Shown here piece after piece: positions 34,596 through 43,096 of a DNA stretch of 43,151 nucleotides. The position numbers and the translations under genes were made by a program. Every line of letters begins with the position of its first letter. The first letter of the stretch is position 1. The DNA comes from JBKPCD01 sp046727175. Lineage in GTDB: Bacteria; Acidobacteriota; Vicinamibacteria; Vicinamibacterales; 2-12-FULL-66-21. A model generated the notes under the pieces. It was not told the origin of the DNA. It searched no databases and worked only from the letters and a program-made list of their open reading frames with translations. The stretch is taken from assembly GCA_046727175.1 (NCBI GenBank), contig JBKPCD010000019.1, positions 1 through 43,151 on the forward strand, given 5' to 3'.

Positions 34596-34597
34596 CA

Positions 34598-34639
34598 CTG
34601 ACGAAAACCGACTCCGGGTTCAAGGCTTTAAGCTTTGGG
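34598..34639 (-). repeat. Heptamer array F-left (minus orientation)
   Basis: Read on the minus strand from 34639: CCCAAAG, CTTAAAG, CCTTGAA, CCCGGAG, TCGGTTT, TCGTCAG. Six units in exact register, beginning 2 nt after the aldehyde dehydrogenase stop. The words are close relatives of those in the right-hand array at 34727-34789, but inverted. Confidence 0.7.
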
Positions 34640-34642
34640 TGC

Positions 34643-34668
34643 TGGCGGGGTCTGAAGACCCCCCGCCA
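34643..34668. repeat. REP-like hairpin between two inverted heptamer arrays
   Basis: TGGCGGGGTCT (34643-34653), GA, then AGACCCCCCGCCA (34656-34668): an 11-bp stem with two bulged C. Same build as the element at 42321-42375 (GGCGGGG stems with a TCTGA turn). It may double as a terminator for the aldehyde dehydrogenase gene. Confidence 0.65.
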
Positions 34669-34726
34669 CACCGGCCCTTGTGAGATCCGAGTACGGTCCA
34701 ACGCGCAAGAGGCGAGAGAAACCACT

Positions 34727-34789
34727 GTCAGAGGTCAGAGCCGAAAACCGAAAGCCCAAAGCCCAGCGCCCGGAGCCAGAAGCCAACGC
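34727..34789 (+). repeat. Heptamer array F-right, abutting the dihydropyrimidinase start
   Basis: Nine units in exact 7-nt register: GTCAGAG (34727), GTCAGAG, CCGAAAA (34741), CCGAAAG, CCCAAAG (34755), CCCAGCG, CCCGGAG, CCAGAAG, CCAACGC (34783-34789), then one base, then the ATG at 34791. It occupies the place where a Shine-Dalgarno would be. Confidence 0.85.
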
Positions 34790-34790
34790 C

Positions 34791-36188
34791 ATGTCACTCC
34801 TGATCACTAACGGCCGCATTATCACCGCCTCGGACGACTACCACGCGGACATCTTCTGTCAGGACGAAACGATCACCGCGATTGGCCGCGATCTGCCGTC
34901 GCATCGCTTTCAAGCGGATCGTACGATCGACGCGAAAGATCAGTACGTCCTGCCAGGCGGGATCGACGTCCACACTCACCTCGACATGCCGTTCGGCGGC
35001 ACGACCTCCGCCGACGACTTCGAGAGCGGCACGATGGCTGCCGCGTTCGGCGGTACGACGAGCGTCATCGACTTCGCGATTCAGTACCGCGGCCAGACGA
35101 TGAGACATGCGCTCGACGAGTGGCGGAGGAAGGCTGAGGGCAAGGCCGCCATCGACTACGCCTTCCACATGATCGTGACCGAGCTCGAGGATGCCGGCCT
35201 GAACGAGATGGATCGCATGGTCCGCGACGAGGGCGTCAGCAGCTTCAAGCTGTTCATGGCGTACCCCGGCGTGTTCATGGTCGACGACGCGACGATCTTT
35301 CGAGCGCTGCGGCGAACCGGTGAGAACGGCGGCCTCGTGTGCATGCACGCGGAGAATGGCGGCGTGATCGACGAGCTCGTGAAGGAAGCGATTCGCAAGG
35401 GGCATAAATCGCCGAAGTATCACGCGCTGACGAGACCGAGCCGTGCGGAAGGGGAAGCTACCGGCCGCGCGATCGCGCTCGCCGAAATGGCTGGCGTTCC
35501 GATTTACATCGTTCACCTCTCATCGGCGGATGCCCTCGAGAAGGTCAAGCAGGCGCGTGACATGGGGCTGCCGGCGTATGCTGAAACGTGTCCGCAGTAT
35601 CTCTTTCTCTCCTACGACAACTACGAAGAACCCGGCTTCGACGGTGCGAAGTACGTAATGTCTCCGCCGCTGCGTGAGAAGTGGCATCAGGACGTGTTGT
35701 GGAAGGGGCTTGCGAAAAACGATCTTCAGGTCATCTCGACCGACCATTGTCCGTTCTGCATGCGCGAGCAGAAGGAGCTTGGCCGCGACGACTTCAGCAA
35801 GATCCCGAACGGCGCGCCCGGGATCGAGACGCGGCTGACGCTCGTTCACGACGGCGGCGTCCGACAGAAGCGCATCACGTTGAACCGCTTCGTCGAGTTG
35901 TGTTCGACGACGCCTGCGAAGATGTTCGGGCTCTTCCCGCGCAAGGGGACCATCGCCGTCGGGAGCGACGCGGATCTCGTCGTCTTCGATCCATCGGCGA
36001 AGACGACGCTCGGCGTCAAGACGCTGCACATGCGGGTGGACTACAACCCGTACGAAGGCACCATCGTCGAAGGCTCGCCCTCCACTGTTATCTCCGGCGG
36101 TCGCGTTGTGATCGACAATGGACAGTTCGTCGGGAAGAAGGGCGCGGGCCGGTTCCTGAGACGGCAGAACGGCCATGTGAGTTGCTGA
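34791..36188 (+). CDS. Dihydropyrimidinase / D-hydantoinase
   Basis: 465 residues. Metal site 'GGIDVHTHLDMPFGG' (His61, His63), the carboxylated lysine Lys153 in 'VSSFKLFMAYPG', His186 ('CMHAENG'), a further His in 'YIVHLSS', and 'STDHCPF' with the catalytic Asp are all visible, as in cyclic amidohydrolases of the dihydropyrimidinase type. It opens dihydrouracil or dihydrothymine to the N-carbamoyl acid, the step between PreA and beta-ureidopropionase. The ATG at 34791 fits the family N-terminus ('SLLITNGRIITASD'); upstream codons are only repeat array. The stop overlaps the head of a hydrolase remnant. Confidence 0.93.
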   Translation: MSLLITNGRIITASDDYHADIFCQDETITAIGRDLPSHRFQADRTIDAKDQYVLPGGIDVHTHLDMPFGGTTSADDFESGTMAAAFGGTTSVIDFAIQYRGQTMRHALDEWRRKAEGKAAIDYAFHMIVTELEDAGLNEMDRMVRDEGVSSFKLFMAYPGVFMVDDATIFRALRRTGENGGLVCMHAENGGVIDELVKEAIRKGHKSPKYHALTRPSRAEGEATGRAIALAEMAGVPIYIVHLSSADALEKVKQARDMGLPAYAETCPQYLFLSYDNYEEPGFDGAKYVMSPPLREKWHQDVLWKGLAKNDLQVISTDHCPFCMREQKELGRDDFSKIPNGAPGIETRLTLVHDGGVRQKRITLNRFVELCSTTPAKMFGLFPRKGTIAVGSDADLVVFDPSAKTTLGVKTLHMRVDYNPYEGTIVEGSPSTVISGGRVVIDNGQFVGKKGAGRFLRRQNGHVSC

Positions 36189-36485
36189 TGGTCTCTTTTC
36201 CAAGCGTGCCATTCAGCACGCGTTCGAGCGCACCGAGGCGCAGGGCCGGTTTCAGGTTAATGCGGTCAGTCCCGTCCGCGCAGCGGCGAGCATCACTCGC
36301 CCAGTGCTGCTGATTCACGGAGCTGCGGACCGTGATACCTCACTTTCGCATTCACGCGTGTCTACGATGCGCACCGCGGTCCAAAACGGTTCATCCTGGT
36401 GCCAAATGCGGGTTACTATCGCTCGCTTACTGATTCGGTTTGGCACCAAATTGAGGAGTGGATCGACAGCATCGAGGAATCCGGA
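36187..36485 (+). pseudogene. Alpha/beta hydrolase C-terminal remnant, frameshifted
   Basis: Starts abruptly at the dihydropyrimidinase stop: 'DGLFSKRAIQHAFERTEAQGRFQVNAVSPVRAAASITRPVLLIHGAADRDTSLSHSR'. After losing one base near 36356 it reads 'RVYDAHRGPKRFILVPNAGYYRSLTDSVWHQIEEWID'. The 'RPVLLIHGAADRDT' strand carries the catalytic Asp of alpha/beta hydrolases. The catalytic His would follow in 'NAGH', but here it is 'NAGY', so the copy is dead. The first ~200 residues with the serine nucleophile are absent. It ends next to heptamer array G. Confidence 0.75.
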
Positions 36486-36494
36486 CGAACCCAC

Positions 36495-36558
36495 AATTCG
36501 CAATCCCCATTCCCCAATCAGCAATCCGGCAATCTGCAGTCCGCAATCTGCAGTCTGC
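36495..36558 (+). repeat. Heptamer array G
   Basis: AATTCGC (36495), AATCCCC, ATTCCCC, AATCAGC (36516), AATCCGG plus one extra base, AATCTGC (36531), AGTCCGC, AATCTGC (36545), AGTCTGC (36552). Nine units with a single 1-nt slip. It sits between the hydrolase remnant and the 3' end of the convergent membrane protein gene, and looks very much like cyanobacterial STRR heptamers. Confidence 0.85.
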
Positions 36559-36566
36559 AATTGCGC

Positions 36567-38372
36567 TCACTCGGGAACGACCCTCACGTACCACAGCCTG
36601 ATCGCAGTCGGCTCGCGCGGATCGATCCATTGATATCGCGGTCCTGCGGCGCTGGCTGGCACGGTCCCGTCGGCGACGAGCAGCAGCTCGTTCGCTCCGA
36701 CGCGCGAAGTGCGCGGCGGGATTCTCAGACGATACGTTCCCACGCGTTCAGGATTCCACGTCAGCGCCACGCGGCCGATCATGTTCCGGTTCAGAAGCAC
36801 GGTCACGTTCGTCGGCATCGTCGGCGTGACCGGATCGAGCCGCAGTGCGAGCGAATACTGACGACTCTCGGGTAACGGAATGCGGACGATCCCCCGGTCG
36901 CCGCGTGTGACGCGGACGGTGACGAGTCCGTCCTGGTGCGGCTCAGTCCAGCCTCGCCTGAAGAACACGGCATCGCGCGGACCGGTCTCGATGCTCGCCG
37001 ATTCGCCCAGGCCGATCGCTTCGCGCAGTGTGAAATACGGCATCTGCCGGTAAGCGACGGCAGCACCGACGCCGACGAGCAGCAGGCCGACGGCACCGGC
37101 GAAACGCGCGCGTGTGAACCGTGGGAGCTGCCGCGTACGAATCAGGGCAGCACCGTTCGTCAGGGTTCGTACAACGGCGTATGCGGCCGCAACGAGGAGC
37201 ACCGGGTAGACGTGCATGGTGAAGCGCCAGTCGCCGCCGCCGGCAACGTTCCAGGTGAACGCATAAGGGACGAGTGACGTGAAGACGAGCGTGAGGAGCA
37301 GCCGGCCATCGGGCAGGAAGATGAACGACACGAGTCCGGCGACCGCGCAGAGCAGAAGCCACCAGGCGGTTCCGTGACGCCACAAATCGAAGCCCGTCCA
37401 CTTGTTCTCGATAGGGTGCACGAACAGGCCGACGAACGCGGTGTCGAGCTCGCGAACGGGACGTCGCAGCACCTTGCTGCGCACGTACGTCAGGGCGCTC
37501 TCCGGGGTGTCGTACGGCAGTCCTTCGCCGGCACGATAGTAAATGGTGTGCGCGTTGATGGCGACCAACGGATCTCCGGTGGCTCGGCCACAGTTGACCA
37601 GATACGGTGTCACCAGCACGCCCGCCGTCAGCGCCGCAATGATCGCGCCCTGCCATCGTCTGTGCCATTCGGCGCGGAGTCCGTCGACGATCGCGAGCGC
37701 GAGGCCGGGGAGCACGAACGACACTGACGTGATTCGCGTGAGGCAGGACACAGCGCCTGCGAGGCCCACTGCGACGGCGTTTCCGTGCGTTGGCGCTCTC
37801 CGAAACCGGACGAACAACCACGCCGTAAGGGTAAACGCCAGCATGAACGTGTCGTCGCGCCAGCCGTCCGGCGCCCAACTCACGGCGTTGTAGTCCACCG
37901 CCAGGCCGAGCGCGGCCAGGATGCCAATCCACGGCGAGAACATCCTTCCGAGCAGGTAGGTCGCCGGGATCGCCAGCGTCGATGCGGACGCCGAGGCGAA
38001 GCTGATGGCGACGTCGGCGTCATCGAGCAGCCACAGAAAACCCTTCGTGACCGCGAGAAAGACGGGCTCGCGCAGATGGCCCTGATAGAAGGTCTGCATC
38101 TCACGCGCGTAGCGCAGGTAGTTGATGGGATCTCCGCCGACGTACGGTCGGGGCTCGTGATACCAGACAAATCCGGGCGGGCGGAGGGGCGCGCCAACTG
38201 CTGACGCCGTATTCAGCAGGGACCCGGCCCAGGAGGGGCGTTCGATTGGACCGTAGCGCGCATGCAGCGCGTCGAATCGCAGCAGCGCACCGTAGGCGGT
38301 GGTCAGCAGAGCCAGGAGTACGGGTGCGGCGGCGCGCAGTCGTGCAACCCTCACCTGCGGAAGAACAACCAC
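36567..38372 (-). CDS. GT-C type membrane glycosyltransferase-like protein with periplasmic beta domain
   Basis: 601 residues, GTG start. About ten to twelve TM helices ('LRAAAPVLLALLTTAYGALLRFDAL', 'FSPWIGILAALGLAVDYNAV', 'VLLVAAAYAVV', 'FAGAVGLLLVGVGAAVAY'). The first large extracytoplasmic loop has 'GGDPINYLRYAREMQTFYQGH', the acidic motif position of PMT/ArnT-like (GT39/GT83) enzymes, followed by 'REPVFLAVTKGFLWL'. The last ~120 residues form a soluble beta-rich domain ('GIVRIPLPESRQYSLALRLDPVT', 'VTVLLNRNMIGRVALTW'). Probably transfers a sugar from a polyprenyl donor at the outer face of the membrane. No lipid-sugar synthase is adjacent; the DPM1-like gene is 32 kb away. Confidence 0.8.
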   Translation of the reverse strand: MVVLPQVRVARLRAAAPVLLALLTTAYGALLRFDALHARYGPIERPSWAGSLLNTASAVGAPLRPPGFVWYHEPRPYVGGDPINYLRYAREMQTFYQGHLREPVFLAVTKGFLWLLDDADVAISFASASASTLAIPATYLLGRMFSPWIGILAALGLAVDYNAVSWAPDGWRDDTFMLAFTLTAWLFVRFRRAPTHGNAVAVGLAGAVSCLTRITSVSFVLPGLALAIVDGLRAEWHRRWQGAIIAALTAGVLVTPYLVNCGRATGDPLVAINAHTIYYRAGEGLPYDTPESALTYVRSKVLRRPVRELDTAFVGLFVHPIENKWTGFDLWRHGTAWWLLLCAVAGLVSFIFLPDGRLLLTLVFTSLVPYAFTWNVAGGGDWRFTMHVYPVLLVAAAYAVVRTLTNGAALIRTRQLPRFTRARFAGAVGLLLVGVGAAVAYRQMPYFTLREAIGLGESASIETGPRDAVFFRRGWTEPHQDGLVTVRVTRGDRGIVRIPLPESRQYSLALRLDPVTPTMPTNVTVLLNRNMIGRVALTWNPERVGTYRLRIPPRTSRVGANELLLVADGTVPASAAGPRYQWIDPREPTAIRLWYVRVVPE

Positions 38373-38922
38373 GGCGCGATCTTAGCGAATGACGCCGGCA
38401 TCGCCTCGCCGGGGAGAGGTGAAGCAGAAAAGACGCGCGATAGTCAGACTAAATTCCCCTCGAGACGCGGTTTGCATCAGCCGACTCCGTATTTCCGGAC
38501 GATTTTCAGCCGATCTGAGCGGCTCACTTCTTGCCACATGCAAACTCGCGAGTTATACATCTGCGTCGATAGATCGACGTCAACCAGAAAAACACAAGGA
38601 TCAAGGAAGCACCCAGTGGCTGACGGGCCCCTTTTCTCGTTTCGTATCGTTCCTCAGCCCGACCGGCGTCAGCGCCCTGACCGGCGCGCAGTCTGGCGCG
38701 GCGGTCGACGAACGTCGGACGTAGGCGTGACTGCCGATCTGTTCACCGATGGAAGCGGCGACTCCGAATGGGGGGATGAGGAGGTCGACGAGGACGCGCA
38801 CTCCGACGGGGTAAAAGCCTACGTCCATTGACATCCCTTTTCGCTCCCATCCTTCAGCTCCGATCGGGCGCTGATTCCGCTCAGAGTCGGGCGTCGGGCT
38901 GTTAAGATCTGGTCCGACTCCG
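38373..38922. other. 550-bp spacer without a confident gene
   Basis: Upstream of both the membrane glycosyltransferase-like gene and the histidine kinase gene. The only candidate is a 77-residue minus-strand ORF (38601-38834) starting 'MSMDVGFYPVGVRVLVDLLIPPFG', with a weak AAGGG upstream and no recognisable family; I would not annotate it. No repeat array or strong hairpin seen. Confidence 0.4.
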
Positions 38923-40641
38923 ATGGCCTCCAAGCTGAACGTGTATCCCGAGTACCCGCCACGCGTCCGGGTCGAGTGGCTCATTGCCATCAGCCGCGTG
39001 CTGATCGCGGGGGGCGCCTTGATCGCGGTGGCGATGACTGCACAAGGTCGCGCCGATAACTGGGTGCTCACGTACACGCTGGGCTGGTATCTGATTTACA
39101 GCCTGCTGCTCGTCGGGCTCGTCTGGACACCCGTCAGGTTCGCACGGGGCTGGGATCTGGCGCAGCACGCGTTCGACCTCGCGGCCTTCTCGCTCTTCAT
39201 GCTGTTTGCAGAAAGCCCGGAGAGCCCTTTCTTCGTCTACTTCATTTTCCTCGTCATCGTCGGCGCGCTGCGGTGGGAGGTGCAGGGAGCAATTTGGAGT
39301 GCCGTGGTGACGATCGCGGTGTACGCGGCGGTGAGCGCGTACGCCGTGATAGTCCTGCGGCTCCCGAGCTTCGCCCTGCACACGTTCGTCATCCGTGCGG
39401 TGTATCTCGTGGTCGTCGGCGCGCTGCTGGCGTATCTCAGCGCGTATCAGAACCAGTTCCAGCGCGAAATCAATCGCGTCGTGTCGTGGCCCCGGAAGCT
39501 GCCGCGTGAGCCGCACGACCTCGCCGGCGAGATCGTCACGCAGTCGGCGGAGATCCTCGAAGCGCCACGAGTGTTGCTCGTTTGGGAGGAGCCCGACGAA
39601 GGCGACGTCAACCTCGCCTGGGGTTCGGGCGGCGAAATCTCCTGGGCCACGGAGCCCGAGGCGACGTACGGGTCGTTCGTCGTGCCGGGTTATGAGCACA
39701 AGAGCCTGCAGGCAGCGGACGTCACCGACGACAACGGGCGGGTGATCCACTGGGTCAACGGCTCGTTTCGTCGTCGTTACGGCCGGCCGATCAATCCGGC
39801 GTTGCAGGCCCGCTTCGGGATGCGGGCAGTCCAATCGTGGAGCCTCGACGGTGAACTGGTCCACGGACGCCTGTTCGTTCTCGACAAGCCCCGAATGCGA
39901 ATCGACGATCTCATCGTCGGCGAGGTCGTCGCCAGGCTTGCGGTGTCGCGTCTCGATAGCACGTATCTTCTGCGGCACCTCAATCAGGCGGCGGCCTTCG
40001 AAGAGCGGCTACGGGTTGCCCGAGATCTCCACGACAGTCTTCTGCAGACCATTGCCGGAACGGCGCTGCAGCTCGTCGCTGCGCGGCGTCTGCTGGACCG
40101 CGATCCAACGTCGGCTCGCGTGCGGCTAGAGGAAGTACAGAATCAACTGGAGCACGGTGAGCTCGAGATGCGATCGTTCATCCGGCGCTTACGGCCGGCT
40201 GTGGCGCCGGAGGCTGCGGTGCCGAAACTCGGGCTCAGGGAACGGCTGGAAGAGCTCCGGCGCCGGGTCGATCGGCAATGGGAGGTCAATGTCAGGCTGC
40301 ACCTCGACGCCGGGTCCGATCGGTGGCCCGAGGCGCTGGCAGAAGATGTCTATCGTATCGTTCAGGAAGGCGTGTTGAACGCCGCGAAACACGCTGACGC
40401 GTCGGTGATCGCGGTCGATTTCGCGACCACTGCGGATTCCGTGCGCGTACAAATCAGCGATGACGGGTGCGGATTCCCGTTCCACGGAAAGTACAATCTC
40501 TGGACGTTGAACGAAATGAACCAGGGGCCCTGGACGCTGAAGGAGCGGGTCGCCACGCTTCGTGGGGATTTGACGCTACAGACAGCCGACACCGGGACGG
40601 AACTCCTTATCACGCTTCCGCTCGCTCCTGTGGCAAGCTAG
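38923..40641 (+). CDS. NarL-type sensor histidine kinase (HisKA_3) with membrane head and GAF-like domain
   Basis: 572 residues. Five to six TM helices fill residues 18-175. A GAF-like region (about 195-345) follows. The HisKA_3 dimerisation helix 'EERLRVARDLHDSLLQTIAGTALQLVAARRLL' carries the phospho-acceptor His370. The ATPase domain shows an N box 'EGVLNAAKHADAS' and a G1 box 'ISDDGCGFPFHG'; the lid 'LKERVATLRGDLTLQTADTGTELLITLPL' closes it. It senses through the membrane or GAF part and phosphorylates the response regulator encoded 5 nt downstream. ATG 38923 is the first in-frame start with a plausible N-terminus. Confidence 0.93.
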   Translation: MASKLNVYPEYPPRVRVEWLIAISRVLIAGGALIAVAMTAQGRADNWVLTYTLGWYLIYSLLLVGLVWTPVRFARGWDLAQHAFDLAAFSLFMLFAESPESPFFVYFIFLVIVGALRWEVQGAIWSAVVTIAVYAAVSAYAVIVLRLPSFALHTFVIRAVYLVVVGALLAYLSAYQNQFQREINRVVSWPRKLPREPHDLAGEIVTQSAEILEAPRVLLVWEEPDEGDVNLAWGSGGEISWATEPEATYGSFVVPGYEHKSLQAADVTDDNGRVIHWVNGSFRRRYGRPINPALQARFGMRAVQSWSLDGELVHGRLFVLDKPRMRIDDLIVGEVVARLAVSRLDSTYLLRHLNQAAAFEERLRVARDLHDSLLQTIAGTALQLVAARRLLDRDPTSARVRLEEVQNQLEHGELEMRSFIRRLRPAVAPEAAVPKLGLRERLEELRRRVDRQWEVNVRLHLDAGSDRWPEALAEDVYRIVQEGVLNAAKHADASVIAVDFATTADSVRVQISDDGCGFPFHGKYNLWTLNEMNQGPWTLKERVATLRGDLTLQTADTGTELLITLPLAPVAS

Positions 40642-40646
40642 ACACG

Positions 40647-41276
40647 ATGCCGATTCGACTGGTGCTCGTGGATGACCATCCGCTCGTGCTCAAGGGGCTC
40701 GAGCAGCTCCTTCGCTCGGAGCCGGATTTTGATGTGCTGGCGACGTGCGGCACGGCGGCGGAAGGTCTCGAGGCCGTTCAGTCGCTGCACCCTGACGTAC
40801 TGATCCTCGACCTCAAGCTGCCCGACGAAGGCGGGCTGACGGTGCTTCGCCGGCTGGATCCGATCACGGCGCCGGCGGTCGTGGTCTTGACGGCCAGCCA
40901 GGAAGAAGACGATCTCCTCGATGCCGCGCGGCTCGGTGCTCGAGGCATCGTCCTGAAGGCGATGGCGCCGCGAGTCCTCGAGGACTGCATTCGAACCGTG
41001 TATGCCGGCGGCCGGCAGCTGAGCGTCGACGGCATCGATCTTTCACGACGTCTCGAACAGCGTCAGAACGTCGAAACCGAGCTCGAGAGAATCCTGACGC
41101 CGCGAGAGCTCGAGATCCTCAGGCTCGTGGCGGTTCGCCTCGACAACCAGGAAATCGCCGCGCGGCTCTCAATCAGCGTCGGCACGGTCAAGATTCACCT
41201 CCATCACGTCTACGAGAAGCTGAAGCTGCGGGGCCGACACGATCTTCAGCAGTACCTCCACGGCAAGGAATACTGA
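40647..41276 (+). CDS. NarL/FixJ-family response regulator
   Basis: 209 residues. Receiver domain with acidic pair Asp9-Asp10, phospho-acceptor Asp55 ('VLILDLKLP'), Thr82 and Lys104 ('IVLKAMAP'; the usual KxxxP Pro is shifted to 'AP'). A LuxR-type helix-turn-helix follows at about 147-205: 'LTPRELEILRLVAVRLDNQEIAARLSISVGTVKIHLHHVYEKL'. The ATG lies 5 nt after the kinase stop; together they form a two-gene operon. Targets are unknown. Transcription probably ends at the short hairpin in heptamer array H. Confidence 0.94.
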   Translation: MPIRLVLVDDHPLVLKGLEQLLRSEPDFDVLATCGTAAEGLEAVQSLHPDVLILDLKLPDEGGLTVLRRLDPITAPAVVVLTASQEEDDLLDAARLGARGIVLKAMAPRVLEDCIRTVYAGGRQLSVDGIDLSRRLEQRQNVETELERILTPRELEILRLVAVRLDNQEIAARLSISVGTVKIHLHHVYEKLKLRGRHDLQQYLHGKEY

Positions 41277-41290
41277 TCGGGCACGTGAAC

Positions 41291-41311
41291 GGCTCCAGGC
41301 TCTAGGCTCTC
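41291..41311 (+). repeat. Heptamer array H
   Basis: GGCTCCA (41291), GGCTCTA (41298), GGCTCTC (41305), followed by AGCCTAA. The last unit can fold as AGGCT-CTC-AGCCT. It sits between the convergent stops of the response regulator (41276) and the cytochrome gene (41315), so it may act as a two-way terminator. Confidence 0.6.
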
Positions 41312-41314
41312 AGC

Positions 41315-42289
41315 CTAATTCTTTGCTTGAACTCGCGGCCCCGTCTCGCGCTCCACGGGCGGCAGACTGCGCAGGTAGCTGAACAGGCTGCGCAGATCGT
41401 CGTCGGTCATCTGCGCGTAGGCGCCCCATGGCATCGGACCGCCCGGGATCGCCTCACCTTGACGAAATCGGACGATGAACATTTCCTCGGTCCAGGCGCC
41501 GATGACGCCCGTTTTCGGATCCGGTGTCAGGTTCGGCGTGACGTAAACCTTCGTCGGATCGGCGGCCACATCGAGCCGGCCGCCGCCCGCGAACCGCGGC
41601 CCGACGAGCGAACCGTCGCGCGTGCTCCGCTCCGTGTGGCACCCGGCGCACGATGAGACCTTGTTCGCCAGATACGAGCCCCGCTCGATCGAAACGCCCG
41701 CCGGACTCCTGCGCGGCGGCGCTTCCGATGGACCTTCGGGCTTGATCGCGAATGCCATCACCGCCTTTCCAAGCATGTTCAGCCGGTGATCGGGAACCGG
41801 ATGCCGAACTGCGGGTCGAGACTTCAGGAATGACACAACCGCCGTGAGATCCTCGTCGCTGAGGCCCTGAAACTCCATCAGCGGGATCGCAGCTTTGCCA
41901 TCGGCACGCACGCCGTACCGAAGAATGCGCGCGAGATCGCCGTCCGTACGGCGGCCGATCCCCGTCTCCTGATCGGGCGTGATGTTCGCCGAATAGATAT
42001 CCCCGAACGGCAACGGAAAAAAATGATTGCCCGTGAGCGGCAGCTCGACGCCCTGCTGCAGCTTCGTCCATTGGTCCCTCGGCACGTGGCAGTATGCGCA
42101 CGCTGCCGGCCCGTAGACGAGATATCGGCCGCGCTCGATGACTGCGGGATCGGTTGTTGCGGCAATCGATGGATACGGCGCGTCGAACGTGCGCCTCAAC
42201 CGAATCTCCATCGCCGCGAACGCACCGCCGACGACCAGAAGAAGGATCACAACGAGCACGAGAATGACTTTGCGGATTGTTCGAAACAT
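41315..42289 (-). CDS. Membrane-anchored diheme cytochrome c
   Basis: 324 residues. One N-terminal TM anchor ('VILVLVVILLLVVGGAFAA') exports two cytochrome c domains. The first heme site is CAYCH (64-68) with 'GNHFFPLPFGDIYSANITPDQETGIG'. The second is CAGCH (213-217) with 'VYVTPNLTPDPKTGVIGAWTEEMFI'. Distal methionines are likely in 'IPLMEFQGLSDEDLTAVVSFLKS' and 'GGPMPWGAYAQMTDDDLRSLFSYLRSLPP'. This double-domain layout is that of electron carriers feeding alcohol or sugar dehydrogenases or a terminal oxidase. No dehydrogenase partner is adjacent. Confidence 0.93.
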   Translation of the reverse strand: MFRTIRKVILVLVVILLLVVGGAFAAMEIRLRRTFDAPYPSIAATTDPAVIERGRYLVYGPAACAYCHVPRDQWTKLQQGVELPLTGNHFFPLPFGDIYSANITPDQETGIGRRTDGDLARILRYGVRADGKAAIPLMEFQGLSDEDLTAVVSFLKSRPAVRHPVPDHRLNMLGKAVMAFAIKPEGPSEAPPRRSPAGVSIERGSYLANKVSSCAGCHTERSTRDGSLVGPRFAGGGRLDVAADPTKVYVTPNLTPDPKTGVIGAWTEEMFIVRFRQGEAIPGGPMPWGAYAQMTDDDLRSLFSYLRSLPPVERETGPRVQAKN

Positions 42290-42320
42290 GACGCGTGTGG
42301 CGGACGAGGATTTCCCTGTT

Positions 42321-42375
42321 TAGTAGGGCGGGGCTTCAAGCCCCGCCTGCGGCGCGGTCTGAGGACCGCCCCACA
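42321..42375. repeat. Paired-hairpin REP-like element
   Basis: Two adjacent palindromes: GGCGGGGCTT-C-AAGCCCCGCC (from 42327) and GCGGTC-TGAG-GACCGC. TAGTAGGG at the left and CCCCACAG at the right bound it. It resembles the hairpin at 34643 and the in-gene element at 5213. It lies between the cytochrome promoter side and the 3' end of the REC-PilZ gene and could terminate the latter. Confidence 0.7.
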
Positions 42376-42415
42376 GAATAACCGAACGATCTCTGAAGTG
42401 AGTTCGTGGCTGACG

Positions 42416-43096
42416 TTATCGTAACGCGTCGACGAGGCCGCGCCATTCGCGAGCCACAGCGGGGCTCGTCTGCGATACCGCGGCCCCGCAGATCAAAACC
42501 TGTTCGCCGGCAGGGCTCTGCCAGACGAGATCCGCACGCACCGACAAATCGGACGCGGGCAGTTTGACGCTGATCGACGGCGGCAGCGACTGTTCGGGGT
42601 TTCGCGGTATCTCGAATCGCAGGCCACCGTAGCTGATGTCGAGCACCCGCGCCGGTTGATCGTCAATCCGTGCCGGCAGTCCGCCGGCGACCTGTTTTCG
42701 CTCCCATCGGCGCAGCGTGTCGAATCTCGACTGCCGCACCTGCGCGAGCTTCCGTCGAACGAGCTCGAGGAGGACAGCTGGCGCGATCGGCTTGAGCACG
42801 TACTCGGCCCCATGCTGCCGCGCGTCCGACTCCAGCACGGGATCTGCGAAGCCCGTGATGACAATCGCGGGGATCCGCCTCGGGCTGCTGACCAGCAGTT
42901 GCAGTCCGTTGAACGCGCCGAGCCGCACGTCCGCAATCAGGAGATCCGGAGGATCGATTCTGAGCGCCTTCAGCCCTTCCTCGAACGTGCCAACGGCGCG
43001 AGCCTCGTAACCCGCCGCCGTCAACAACTCGGCGAGGCCGACACGAGTCGCCGCGTCGTCGTCGACAATCAGCACCCTGGCAGGGGTCGGTTCCAT
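42416..43096 (-). CDS. Response regulator receiver with C-terminal PilZ domain
   Basis: 226 residues from ATG 43096. Receiver domain: 'VLIVDDDAATR', phospho-acceptor Asp56 ('LLIADVRLG'), Thr81 ('AIVITGFAD'), Lys102-Pro103 ('YVLKPIAP'). A PilZ-like domain follows (about 128-226): 'RRWERKQVAGGLPARI' supplies the basic patch and 'VLDISYGGLRFE' the D/NxSxxGG motif. PilZ binds cyclic di-GMP, so this protein probably links a phosphorelay to c-di-GMP output by protein contacts, since no DNA-binding or enzymatic domain is present. The basic motif departs from a strict RxxxR, so c-di-GMP binding is not certain. Its upstream control region is at the window edge. Confidence 0.9.
   Translation of the reverse strand: MEPTPARVLIVDDDAATRVGLAELLTAAGYEARAVGTFEEGLKALRIDPPDLLIADVRLGAFNGLQLLVSSPRRIPAIVITGFADPVLESDARQHGAEYVLKPIAPAVLLELVRRKLAQVRQSRFDTLRRWERKQVAGGLPARIDDQPARVLDISYGGLRFEIPRNPEQSLPPSISVKLPASDLSVRADLVWQSPAGEQVLICGAAVSQTSPAVAREWRGLVDALR

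Noticed and set aside
36495..36558. Heptamer arrays considered as CRISPR or telomere-like repeats
   Set aside because: Units are 7 nt, degenerate, and without spacers or cas genes; the chromosome end cannot be here.
38601..38834. 77-residue minus-strand ORF
   Set aside because: Weak ribosome-binding site and no family; kept only as a note in the spacer entry.
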